This document shows positions 1 through 6,110 of a stretch of DNA of 8,112 bases, piece after piece; the stretch's first letter is position 1; the number at the start of each line of letters is the position of its first letter. Source of the DNA: Candidatus Omnitrophota bacterium (GTDB lineage: Bacteria > Omnitrophota > Gorgyraeia > JAFGHF01); NCBI GenBank assembly GCA_024543015.1, contig JAMXCY010000006.1, positions 8,710 through 16,821 on the forward strand. Reading direction: 5' to 3'. The notes beneath the pieces were generated by a model that saw only the letters and a program-made list of their open reading frames with translations, ran no database searches and was not told the DNA's origin. The position numbers and the translations under genes were made by a program.

Positions 1-121
1 TGTCCCCATTCAAACCATCTACGGCAAGCAGACCAGTAAAATCGATCCATTTATTGACACAATCCGCTCCTTGAGGCTTTTACTCAAACTATGTTTCCCT
101 TTTTTATTTAAGAAAAAATAA
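1..121 (+). CDS. Family 2 glycosyltransferase, C-terminal tail (partial, 5' end outside window)
   Basis: An open frame enters from the left edge (first full codon at base 2) and runs 39 codons to TAA at 119-121. The tail reads VPIQTIYG, then TSKIDPFIDTIRSLRLL, and ends in a hydrophobic/basic stretch closing with KKK. The pattern TIYG-x3-SKI-x-P-x2-DTIR is typical of the segment after the catalytic GT-A domain in dolichol-phosphate-mannose-synthase-like family 2 glycosyltransferases, which move a sugar from a nucleotide donor to a lipid or polysaccharide acceptor at the inner face of the membrane. The catalytic domain is outside the window, so donor and acceptor cannot be inferred. Its stop shares one base with the start of pcm (TAATG), which suggests translational coupling. 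The assignment rests only on this short tail. Confidence 0.6.
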   Translation, partial: VPIQTIYGKQTSKIDPFIDTIRSLRLLLKLCFPFLFKKK

Positions 122-765
122 TGATCGATTTTTCGGCATTAAGAGATAAAATGGTTCGGGAGCAACTTGTTCCTCGGGGAATAACTGATTTAAAAATATT
201 GAATGCCTTTAGGAAAGTACCCAGGCATAACTTCTTACCGCAAAAGTATGCGGCCAGTGCATATGAAGATTGTCCTTTACCTATCGGCACAGGGCAAACT
301 ATCTCTCAACCCTATATGGTAGCCCTGATGACTCAATGCCTTGAGCTTACTCCAGAAGTAACTGTTTTAGAGGTGGGCACAGGTTCCGGATATCAAACAG
401 CAATTCTGGCAGAATTGGCCAGCGTTGTTTATAGCGTAGAGCGCCTCCAGAGCCTAACTGAGAAGGCCAAAACAGTTCTAAAAGATTTGGGTTATCAGAA
501 TATCCGCATAAAGGTTGGAGATGGTACTATAGGTTGGTCTGAATACGCTCCTTACGATAGGATAATTGTTACAGCTGGCGCTCCTAGTATTCCTAAACCA
601 TTAGTTGCGCAATTGAAAGCCGCGGGAGAACTGGTTATCCCGATAGGGGGAAGTTTCAATCAAACATTGACCCGGGCCAGAAAATTAAAAAAGAAGATAG
701 AGATAAACCAAATTTGTAGTTGCGTTTTTGTCCCTTTGATGGGAAAACACGGCTGGAAAAAGTAA
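121..765 (+). CDS. pcm: Protein-L-isoaspartate O-methyltransferase
   Basis: This cytoplasmic enzyme uses S-adenosylmethionine to methylate L-isoaspartyl residues that arise in ageing proteins, starting their repair to normal aspartyl bonds. At 214 aa it has the usual length and a complete set of family motifs. MVREQL at 11-16 and RKVPRHNFLP at 31-40 form the N-terminal part, and GTGQTIS at 56-62 is the family signature. VLEVGTGSGY at 82-91 is the SAM-binding motif I, VGDGTIGW lies at 132-139, and APYDRIIVTAGAP at 143-155 is motif II. GELVIPIGG at 169-177 is motif III and PLMGKHGW at 205-212 is the usual C-terminal end. I chose the ATG at 121 because it keeps the full N-terminal helix and abuts the upstream stop; the ATG at 151 would cut that helix. 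There is no strong ribosome site, so coupling to the glycosyltransferase gene is likely. The end is followed by only 28 bases before the next gene. Confidence 0.97.
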   Translation: MIDFSALRDKMVREQLVPRGITDLKILNAFRKVPRHNFLPQKYAASAYEDCPLPIGTGQTISQPYMVALMTQCLELTPEVTVLEVGTGSGYQTAILAELASVVYSVERLQSLTEKAKTVLKDLGYQNIRIKVGDGTIGWSEYAPYDRIIVTAGAPSIPKPLVAQLKAAGELVIPIGGSFNQTLTRARKLKKKIEINQICSCVFVPLMGKHGWKK

Positions 766-800
766 AAGGAGTAGAAGCTATGGAGAGACCGTATTGTTAA
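764..800 (+). other. Strong ribosome site with 6-codon upstream ORF (MERPYC)
   Basis: AAAAGGAG at 764-771 is the best Shine-Dalgarno match in this part of the window. It sits 8 bases before an ATG at 780, but that ATG opens a frame of only six codons that stops with TAA at 798-800. The mini-ORF overlaps the TTG start (794) of the next gene in a different frame. It could be a coupling leader that delivers ribosomes to the TTG start. Alternatively it could be what remains of the true start after a one-base indel between 783 and 794. The sequence alone does not decide between these. Confidence 0.35.
782..787 (+). promoter_or_regulatory. Ribosome binding site for the TTG start at 794
   Basis: GGAGAG lies six bases before TTG at 794. 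There is no in-frame ATG or GTG between the pcm stop and this TTG, and the protein begins MLKILALVLVTFIPALELR, matching where members of the family usually begin. This site therefore supports the TTG start. Confidence 0.55.
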
Positions 801-1294
801 AAATATTAGCCTTAGTTTTAGTAACATTTATTCCTGCCCTTGAGCTTAGAGCCAGCATTCCATTAGGAATCCTATCTGGTAAAGCCGAAATATTTGGTTT
901 AACTTTACAGGGATTCGGTCTTAATTTTATTTTGGTATTTATAGTTTGTATTATTTCCAATATAATTTTAGGAATTTTAGTGTACTTCTTCTTAGATAAA
1001 TTTGTAAAGCATTTGATGAAATTTAAGTTGTTTGCTAAATACTATGCCAGAAAAGTCAAGAAAACTCAACGTAAAATAGAGCCTTATATTAAGAAATACG
1101 GAACATTTGGTATGTCGCTTTTTATTGGTCTTCCCTTACCAGGAAGCGGAAGTTATACTGGAGCCTTAGGAGCATATCTGATAGGGTTGGGCTATAAAAA
1201 GTTCATAATAGCTAACATTGTTGGCGTTGTTATAGCTGGAATTTTAGTTACAGTGCTTACCTTAACAGGAGTGAATTTATTAAAATTAAATTAA
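794..1294 (+). CDS. Small multi-drug export family membrane protein (COG2426-type)
   Basis: This 166-aa integral membrane protein belongs to the family annotated as putative small multi-drug export proteins (Pfam Sm_multidrug_ex). The name is historical and the real substrate is not established for most members. The sequence shows a hydrophobic N-terminal helix (about 2-15), the conserved ELRASIPLGI segment at 17-26, a long hydrophobic helix at about 42-66, and a basic cytoplasmic stretch at about 69-103. A second family hallmark, GLPLPGSGSYTGALGAYLIG, lies at 112-131, and a final helix at about 137-160. The two paired P/G-rich motifs resemble re-entrant loops of DedA-like proteins, and that likeness is inference. 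It starts at TTG behind GGAGAG. The gene is visibly more A/T-rich than the large peptidase gene downstream, as is common for membrane proteins. It probably shares a transcript with pcm. Confidence 0.85.
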   Translation: MLKILALVLVTFIPALELRASIPLGILSGKAEIFGLTLQGFGLNFILVFIVCIISNIILGILVYFFLDKFVKHLMKFKLFAKYYARKVKKTQRKIEPYIKKYGTFGMSLFIGLPLPGSGSYTGALGAYLIGLGYKKFIIANIVGVVIAGILVTVLTLTGVNLLKLN

Positions 1295-1342
1295 TTAAAG
1301 GTTAAAGCAGAATTCTTTAAAGGGGTTAATCGATTTATACTG

Positions 1343-1957
1343 ATGGATAAATCTTTATCTATTGCGTTATTAATTTCTGCGCTTTTCCATACAACAGTCT
1401 TTCTGCCTTTGGCGCAGACCAAAGAGGTTCGCGTTGAAAAAGATTTACCCCCTCTTAAAATTACCTACCTGAGACCTGAGAAGGCTTCCTCGAAGAAAGT
1501 TACCCTGGCTAAGAAATCGGCTGTAGAGGTTAAACAAAACGCAATAGCAAAGACTGCTTCCCGGCAACGTACAACAAACAGCATTGTTCAGGTAGAAAAG
1601 AAACTCGCAAAAAAGCAAAACTTAAAGATCGAAATTCCGCCGGAATTGCCCAAGGAGAAAGAGGCTCTCTATCTAGACTATTATCGCTCTATCAGGGAGA
1701 AGATTCGCGAATTAGTGCTGGAAAACTATCCACGTTATGTTGCCTGCGGTGAAGTCCGTCTATATTTTATCCTCTCCTCAGACGGCCGGTTAAAACAAAT
1801 CAAAATACTGCAAGAAAGGTCAAGTCCCAATCGCATCTTAAAGGAGGTGGCTAGCAAAAGCGTCCGGCAAGCCGCGCCATTTTTACCTTTCCCTAAAGAG
1901 TTGAACCAGGCGCAATTGTCATTTAATGTAGTCATTTCCTTTGAATTAGAAAACTAA
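1343..1957 (+). CDS. Short TonB-like energy transducer protein
   Basis: This 204-aa protein has TonB architecture. It has a short cytoplasmic N-terminus and one membrane helix (about 5-23) containing S12 and H16. That is the same Ser-x3-His spacing as the functionally important pair in E. coli TonB. A charged periplasmic linker (about 27-105) follows, then a C-terminal TonB-like domain (about 108-203) with GEVRLYFILSSDGRLKQIKI at 136-155 and APFLPFPKEL at 178-187. Proteins of this kind couple ExbB/ExbD proton-driven motion to outer-membrane transporters, or act as TonB paralogues in other envelope tasks. The linker is rich in Lys rather than in Pro-Lys/Pro-Glu repeats and is short, so reach across a full periplasm is uncertain. 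No exbB, exbD or receptor gene is in the window. ATG 1343 is the only reasonable start, but the nearest purine-rich site (AAAGGGG, about 1319-1325) is unusually far away at 17 bases. Confidence 0.75.
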   Translation: MDKSLSIALLISALFHTTVFLPLAQTKEVRVEKDLPPLKITYLRPEKASSKKVTLAKKSAVEVKQNAIAKTASRQRTTNSIVQVEKKLAKKQNLKIEIPPELPKEKEALYLDYYRSIREKIRELVLENYPRYVACGEVRLYFILSSDGRLKQIKILQERSSPNRILKEVASKSVRQAAPFLPFPKELNQAQLSFNVVISFELEN

Positions 1958-1960
1958 TCC

Positions 1961-1998
1961 TGAGCGAAGTCGAAGGGTTAATAGTGAGCGCAGTCGAA
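1961..1998 (+). repeat. Two direct copies of a TGAGCGMAGTCGAA intergenic repeat
   Basis: TGAGCGAAGTCGAA at 1961-1974 and TGAGCGCAGTCGAA at 1985-1998 differ at one base out of 14 and lie on a 24-base period. They sit directly after the TonB-like stop and before the promoter. The same core, with GGG after copy one, resembles a short element (reverse complement beginning CCCTTCGACT) that I recall seeing scattered between genes of many unrelated bacteria, and its role is unknown to me. I see no T-run or clean hairpin that would make it an intrinsic terminator. Confidence 0.7.
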
Positions 1999-2006
1999 TT
2001 ATTAGG

Positions 2007-2035
2007 TTGATATTTGTTCTGGAGAGTGATATACT
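2007..2035 (+). promoter_or_regulatory. Sigma-70-type promoter with extended -10
   Basis: TTGATA at 2007-2012 matches five of six bases of the -35 consensus. TATACT at 2030-2035 matches five of six of the -10 consensus. The spacer is exactly 17 bases, and TG at 2027-2028 gives an extended -10 (TGnTATACT). Transcription would begin near 2041-2043, leaving a leader of about 24 bases before the ATG at 2066 with its own ribosome site. It stands at the only sizeable intergenic gap, so it probably drives the whole downstream unit from the small membrane protein through rpsU, the peptidase and beyond. Confidence 0.7.
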
Positions 2036-2065
2036 AAGCACCGTTGAAAGGGGGAAGGTTAAGAA

Positions 2066-2263
2066 ATGACAGAGGGAGTAAAAAAACAAGTTTCGCAAAT
2101 TTTAAAAACCGCACTTAAGATTATACTGGGAATGGCCTTTTTAGTGCTGGGAACTTGGCTGGTTTGCCTTTGGAGAGGGGATGTCTGGGTGCTGATTAAA
2201 GGTTTTCTCGCTATCGCGGTTGTTCTTCTTGGAATAATATTTTTAGCCATAGCTAAAGAGTGA
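2066..2263 (+). CDS. Small two-helix membrane protein of unknown function
   Basis: This is a 65-aa protein with a short amphipathic, basic start (MTEGVKKQVSQILK) and two hydrophobic helices at about 15-36 and 41-62. They are joined by a tight WRGDVW turn, and the protein ends LAIAKE. The composition and the strong site GGGGGAAGG (2049-2057), eight bases before the ATG, make it a credible real gene despite its size. I do not recognise a characterised family, though similar small helical-hairpin proteins ending in an LAIA motif are common in candidate-phylum genomes (from memory). Both termini are probably cytoplasmic. It is the first gene after the promoter and lies 44 bases before rpsU, so it is likely co-transcribed with it. 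No function can be assigned. Confidence 0.7.
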   Translation: MTEGVKKQVSQILKTALKIILGMAFLVLGTWLVCLWRGDVWVLIKGFLAIAVVLLGIIFLAIAKE

Positions 2264-2272
2264 AACATTTTA

Positions 2273-2289
2273 TTAAGTTACAAACTTAA
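2273..2289 (+). repeat. Perfect 7-bp inverted repeat in the rpsU leader
   Basis: TTAAGTT at 2273-2279 and AACTTAA at 2283-2289 are perfect inverted copies around a three-base centre (ACA). They end just before the ribosome site of rpsU at about 2296-2302. In RNA this would be a weak hairpin with only one G-C pair. In DNA it could be a binding site for a dimeric regulator. There is no U-run, so it is not a terminator. Any function is speculative. Confidence 0.35.
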
Positions 2290-2307
2290 AAGAAAGAAGG
2301 GGTGAAC

Positions 2308-2466
2308 ATGCCCAGGGTGGAGGTAAAACATAACGAGCCGTTGGAAAGGGCGCTGAGAAGATTTAAGCGTAAGATAGAAAGAGAAGGAATACTCAAACAA
2401 ATCAAAGCCCGTAAACATTATGAAAAACCCAGCGAGCGCAAAAGAAGGAAAAAAAGAAAGTCGTAA
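2308..2466 (+). CDS. rpsU: Ribosomal protein S21
   Basis: This 52-aa, very basic protein is a component of the 30S subunit near the mRNA exit/anti-Shine-Dalgarno region, where S21 helps recognise ribosome binding sites during initiation. It reads PRVEVKHNEPLERALRRFKR, then KIEREGILKQIKARKHYEKP, and ends SERKRRKKRKS. The family pattern V-x5-E-x-L-x2-ALRRFKR, EGIL, and RKHYEKPSERKRRKK is all present. The length is near the short end for the family, and nothing is missing from the core. The site AAGGGGTG (2297-2304) lies just before ATG 2308. The gene is preceded by a small inverted repeat and a 65-aa membrane protein gene, not by the dnaG/rpoD neighbours of the classical macromolecular synthesis operon. 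The following peptidase gene starts 28 bases after its stop if its TTG start is used. Confidence 0.95.
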   Translation: MPRVEVKHNEPLERALRRFKRKIEREGILKQIKARKHYEKPSERKRRKKRKS

Positions 2467-2479
2467 TATAATTAGCCAC

Positions 2480-2485
2480 GGAGGA
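2480..2485 (+). promoter_or_regulatory. Ribosome binding site that decides the M16 peptidase start
   Basis: GGAGGA sits nine bases before TTG at 2495. The upstream in-frame ATG at 2420 has no purine-rich site before it and lies inside rpsU. This site, together with the signal peptide that follows the TTG, favours TTG 2495. Confidence 0.7.
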
Positions 2486-2494
2486 TTTAGCTTA

Positions 2495-5182
2495 TTGCGC
2501 CGTTCTCTGTGGCTTATTATTTTTACAGGCATAATTATTTTCTTTAGCGGTTACTCTAGAAGCAATTACGTATTTTCCTTAGAGCCGCAGCAAGACCTCA
2601 TTTTCACTCATGGTGATATTGAGCGTGCTTACCTGGATAACGGAATGAGGATTTTGCTGAAAGAAAAACATAATCTGCCCCTGGTGAGTATTTTTTTATC
2701 TGTTTTAACCGGAAGCGCCGGGGAAGGAGATTTAAACGGTTCCGGGGTTTGCCATTTTATTGAACATATGTTATTTAAGGGCAGCTCCAACTATGGCCCC
2801 GGTGAGGTCTTTAAGGAAATCGAAGCGCGCGGCGGAGTAATTAACGCCCTTACCAGCTACGACTATACCGGCTATAAGATTACAGTGCCAAGCGAATTTT
2901 TGCCCTTTGCCTTAGAGCTGCTTACTGAGATGATAATGAACCCAAGCTTTAATCAGGAAGAGCTAGACAGAGAAAAGGAAGTTGTCTTAAAGGAAATCAA
3001 GTTAAATTACGACAGCCCACAGAGATATGGTTCCAGGCTTATTTGGGAAAATGCCTTTTCTGTCCATCCGTACAAATATCCAATTTTAGGCGAAGAGCGA
3101 TTATTCAAAAACCTCTCCAGGGAAGACCTGTTAAGTTTTTATCATGATAAATATGTACCCAATAATATGGTTTTGGCTATTGTCGGTGATATAGAAAGCG
3201 AAAAAACACTATCTTTAATCAAAGAGCTCTTTAAGAATTTTAAAGCTGGAACAAATTTTGGCCTTAAGAATAGACCTGAGCCCCGGCAGAAGCAAGCGCG
3301 CAAATATGAAGAAGAATTTACATCTGGCCTGACCTATTTATCCTTTGGCTATCATGGCGTTGCCTTAACTGATCGGGACTGTTTTGCCTTAGATGTTCTG
3401 GGGACAATTTTAGGAGAAGGCAGAAGCTCGAGATTGTATGAGTTAATCTGCAATAAAAAAAAGTTGGCTTATAGCGTTGTGGCATTTAACTATACCCCTC
3501 GGGAGCCAGGGCTATTTATTGTCTCTGTTCTGTTAGAAGAGAAGAATCGTAAGCGCGCAACGTCTTTAATCTTTGAGCAAATAGAGCTGCTCAAGAAAAA
3601 GAAGGTTTCTCAGGAAGAGCTGGAGAGCGCCAAAAATAGAATTATCAGCGATATCATATTCGCCAACCAAACCTTTCAAGCCCAGGCCAGAGATTTAGCG
3701 CTGCAAGAGGGAATAACAGGAGATTTTCGCTTTAACGAAAAATATATTCAAAAGATTAGACAGGTAAATGCGGGGGATATTATTGAAGTTGCCAAGACCT
3801 ATCTGCAAAGAGATGCCTCGAGCATAGTTGCCTTAATCCCTAGAACTGACTCAACTACGACAAAGATCCCAACTTCCTCAAGAAAATCTTTTGAGCTCGG
3901 GGTTGAATATCTCAAGCCCCAAAGGCAAGGGCCTGGTTCTGCTGCAGGGCAGGAAGTACAAAGCTATGTTCTTGATAATGGACTTAGGTTGCTGCTCAGA
4001 GAAAATAAAGACTTGCCTATAGTTTCCATAACGGCTACCTTTAAAGGAGGCTTGCGCGCAGAAGACGAAAGCTCAAACGGACTCTGTAATCTAGTAGCTA
4101 AAATGCTCGATAAAGGGACCAAAACGCGCAATCGGGCAGAGATTGCTTATTTTATTGAATCAAAAGGCGTGCAGTTTTCGGCCTTCAGCGGAAATAATAG
4201 CTTCGTCATATCATTAAACCTTTTAAGTAAAGACTTAGACCAAATGTTAGAGTTGTTGGCCGATTTGATTATCAACTCTACATTTCCCAAGTCGGAGTTA
4301 GCAAAACAGAAGAAAACAAACTTAGCTTTGCTTAAGAGCCGGGAAGATAATATATTTGAATCGGGCAAGGAATTATTAAAGAGGACCTTATTTCAAAAGC
4401 ACCCATTTCAATTTTCCCTTGTTGGGAATAAAAAGTCTTTAAAAAAAATAAAACGCCGTGATTTGATAAAATTCTATCGTGATTTCTGCGTGGGTAAAAA
4501 TATGGTGCTTAGCGTCTTTGGCGATCTTACTACAGAGGAGGTATTCAGACAGGTAAAGCAGCGTTTTGCCGAGCTACCAGCCGGGGAGGCCCCTCTGATT
4601 TCCCCACCGAGAGAACCAAAGATTAAAGGCATACGTCAATCTTCTAAGACAATGCAAAAGCAGCAAAGCCTTTTAGTGATAGGATTCCCCGGAACTACCG
4701 TTTATACCCAGGATAGATATCCATTAGAAATAATTTGCCAACTCCTTTCTCAGCCCTCAGGAAGACTGTTTACCCGGATCAGAGAAAAAGCGGGTATTGC
4801 TTATACCTTGGGGGCATATCAAGTATTAGGCCTGGATCCCGGTTATTTAGTTATTTATGTAGCTACGACAGTACAAAATCTGCAAGCGGCAAAAGAAGAA
4901 GTGCTCGAGCAGCTGCGATTACTTAAACAAGAGGGTATCAGCGAAAAAAACTTGAGTCAGCTCAAAAGAGCTGTCCTTAGCAAAAGGTTGAGGGGGCGCC
5001 AAACTAATTCTGCCTGCGCCCTAGAAAGTGCCCTGGATGAATTGTATGGCTTAGGCTTCAATCATTACCTAAAATATCCAGAGCAAATCGAGCGGATTAC
5101 AGTAAAAGACATTACAAAATACGCTAACCTCTACTTTGACCTCAATAATTATGTACTCGTAACTGTCGGCCCTGAAAATTAA
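2495..5182 (+). CDS. Secreted two-half M16 (insulinase/pitrilysin-type) zinc peptidase
   Basis: The protein is about 895 aa and begins with an export signal (MRRSLWLIIFTGIIIFFSGY, no lipobox Cys), so it probably acts in the periplasm or on the membrane's outer face. Numbering is from TTG 2495. The N-terminal half holds the inverted zinc motif HFIEH, with H87, E90 (catalytic) and H91 (bases 2753-2767). The third ligand, E167 in VVLKEI, lies 76 residues later, as in the family. An M16 C-type domain follows (FYHDKYVPNNMVLAIVGDI, then RLYELICNKKKLAYS). After a polar linker (about 450-488) the second half repeats the fold (YVLDNGLRLLLRE onward), but the HxxEH position reads NLVAK (about 532-536), so it is catalytically dead. 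R763 and Y770 in REKAGIAY match the conserved substrate-holding Arg/Tyr pair. This active-plus-inactive fusion would form the clamshell chamber for unfolded peptides. A longer reading from ATG 2420 would overlap rpsU by 47 bases, lack a ribosome site and bury the signal peptide. Confidence 0.93.
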   Translation: MRRSLWLIIFTGIIIFFSGYSRSNYVFSLEPQQDLIFTHGDIERAYLDNGMRILLKEKHNLPLVSIFLSVLTGSAGEGDLNGSGVCHFIEHMLFKGSSNYGPGEVFKEIEARGGVINALTSYDYTGYKITVPSEFLPFALELLTEMIMNPSFNQEELDREKEVVLKEIKLNYDSPQRYGSRLIWENAFSVHPYKYPILGEERLFKNLSREDLLSFYHDKYVPNNMVLAIVGDIESEKTLSLIKELFKNFKAGTNFGLKNRPEPRQKQARKYEEEFTSGLTYLSFGYHGVALTDRDCFALDVLGTILGEGRSSRLYELICNKKKLAYSVVAFNYTPREPGLFIVSVLLEEKNRKRATSLIFEQIELLKKKKVSQEELESAKNRIISDIIFANQTFQAQARDLALQEGITGDFRFNEKYIQKIRQVNAGDIIEVAKTYLQRDASSIVALIPRTDSTTTKIPTSSRKSFELGVEYLKPQRQGPGSAAGQEVQSYVLDNGLRLLLRENKDLPIVSITATFKGGLRAEDESSNGLCNLVAKMLDKGTKTRNRAEIAYFIESKGVQFSAFSGNNSFVISLNLLSKDLDQMLELLADLIINSTFPKSELAKQKKTNLALLKSREDNIFESGKELLKRTLFQKHPFQFSLVGNKKSLKKIKRRDLIKFYRDFCVGKNMVLSVFGDLTTEEVFRQVKQRFAELPAGEAPLISPPREPKIKGIRQSSKTMQKQQSLLVIGFPGTTVYTQDRYPLEIICQLLSQPSGRLFTRIREKAGIAYTLGAYQVLGLDPGYLVIYVATTVQNLQAAKEEVLEQLRLLKQEGISEKNLSQLKRAVLSKRLRGRQTNSACALESALDELYGLGFNHYLKYPEQIERITVKDITKYANLYFDLNNYVLVTVGPEN

Positions 5183-5200
5183 ATAGATTGTGAGACTACA

Positions 5201-6109
5201 ATGTTTGCTCTCTCTGTTTCTTGGCATGCCCTGCAACATTCCAGGGCAAAAGATATAATAAAAGAAATTAAAGACCTTGGCTTTAAACACGTGGAGTTCA
5301 GTTTTAATTTAACCTCCGAGATAGTCGAGGAAATGATTAAGTTAAAAGAACAAGGTCTAATCAACGTAGTCTCTGTGCATAACTTTTGCCCGATACCCAA
5401 AGGCATCTCCCGAAAAAAGGCCTTGCCTGATATATTTTCTCTTTCTGCTTTAGATGAGCAAGAAAGGCGGGAGGCTATTCGTTATACAAAGAAGACTGTG
5501 GATACCGCTTACAGAATAGGCGCAAAAGTTGTAGTCTTTCATGGGGGAAAGGTGTACGGAAAAGAGCGGATTAGAACATTGGCTCAGGTCTACAATAGCG
5601 GTAATAGGCAAAGATATAACCAGCTTAAAACCCAGATGCTCAAAGAAAGAAATGCAAAGTCAAAGCAATTTTTTTCTCAAATTCTGAAGAGCCTTGAGCA
5701 ATTATGCGCTTATGCCCAGAAGCGCAAGGTAAAGCTAGGTATTGAAAATAGGTATTATTTCTGCGAGATTCCTTCGCTTGAAGAGATGGAAACAATCCTA
5801 GCGAGCTTTCCCGGACCACCGCTTTATTACTGGCACGACGTAGGCCATGCTCAGCTCTACGAAAACTTAGGGCTGCTTAAACATAAAGATATGTTAGATA
5901 AATTCAGCCGGCGTATGGTGGGCATTCATCTGCATGATATAGATGGCATAAACGACCATCTCGCTCCTTTAAAAGGGAAATTTGATTTTACTCTACTTAA
6001 GGCATATGTAAAAAACAAGACCTTGAAAGTATTAGAACCACATTATCCAGCAACAGCAGAAGAAATCATCCGCGGTAAGAAGTATCTAGAAAAAATACTC
6101 GGGAGCTAA
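5201..6109 (+). CDS. Xylose-isomerase-like TIM-barrel protein (sugar phosphate isomerase/epimerase superfamily)
   Basis: This 302-aa cytoplasmic protein has the AP-endonuclease-2/xylose-isomerase-like barrel pattern, with alternating strands ending in candidate metal ligands. These are E32 in HVEFSF, H60 in VSVHNF, H114 in VVVFHGG, E182 in KLGIENRY, D213 and H216 in YYWHDVGHAQ, H243 and H245 in GIHLHDIDG, D252/H253 in NDHLAPL, and E279 in VLEPH. The superfamily includes sugar isomerases, epimerases, endonuclease IV and related enzymes with one to three metals, so the substrate cannot be named. A charged insertion at about 118-160 (KERIRTLAQVYNSGNRQRYN onward) separates the third and fourth ligand strands and is the least barrel-like part. 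It starts at ATG 5201, 18 bases after the peptidase stop, behind a weak site. Its stop is one base before the GTG of the Memo-family gene, so the two are almost certainly translated together. Confidence 0.82.
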   Translation: MFALSVSWHALQHSRAKDIIKEIKDLGFKHVEFSFNLTSEIVEEMIKLKEQGLINVVSVHNFCPIPKGISRKKALPDIFSLSALDEQERREAIRYTKKTVDTAYRIGAKVVVFHGGKVYGKERIRTLAQVYNSGNRQRYNQLKTQMLKERNAKSKQFFSQILKSLEQLCAYAQKRKVKLGIENRYYFCEIPSLEEMETILASFPGPPLYYWHDVGHAQLYENLGLLKHKDMLDKFSRRMVGIHLHDIDGINDHLAPLKGKFDFTLLKAYVKNKTLKVLEPHYPATAEEIIRGKKYLEKILGS

Positions 6110-6110
6110 G

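Noticed and set aside
1296..1320. TTAAAG...CTTTAA inverted repeat after the export-family gene as a terminator
   Set aside because: The stem is six A/T-rich pairs with no following T-run, too weak for an intrinsic terminator.
1313..1341. TATACT at 1336-1341 with TTCTTT 17 bases upstream as a promoter for the TonB-like gene
   Set aside because: The -35 match is poor, and transcription would start after the ATG at 1343, so it cannot serve this start.
1840..1850. Near-perfect Shine-Dalgarno AAAGGAGGTGG inside the TonB-like gene
   Set aside because: No usable start codon with a lasting frame follows at proper distance. The bases encode conserved-looking LKEVA of the C-terminal domain.
2278..2532. 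84-codon minus-strand open frame opposite rpsU and the M16 start
   Set aside because: It is antisense to the clear S21 gene and to the signal peptide region, and the predicted protein has no recognisable pattern.
4735..4926. 63-codon + strand open frame inside the M16 gene
   Set aside because: It lies wholly within the conserved Arg/Tyr region of the peptidase in another frame and has no domain pattern or ribosome site.
5069..5406. Minus-strand open frames across the M16/TIM-barrel junction
   Set aside because: They are antisense shadows of two well-supported genes, with no recognisable protein features.
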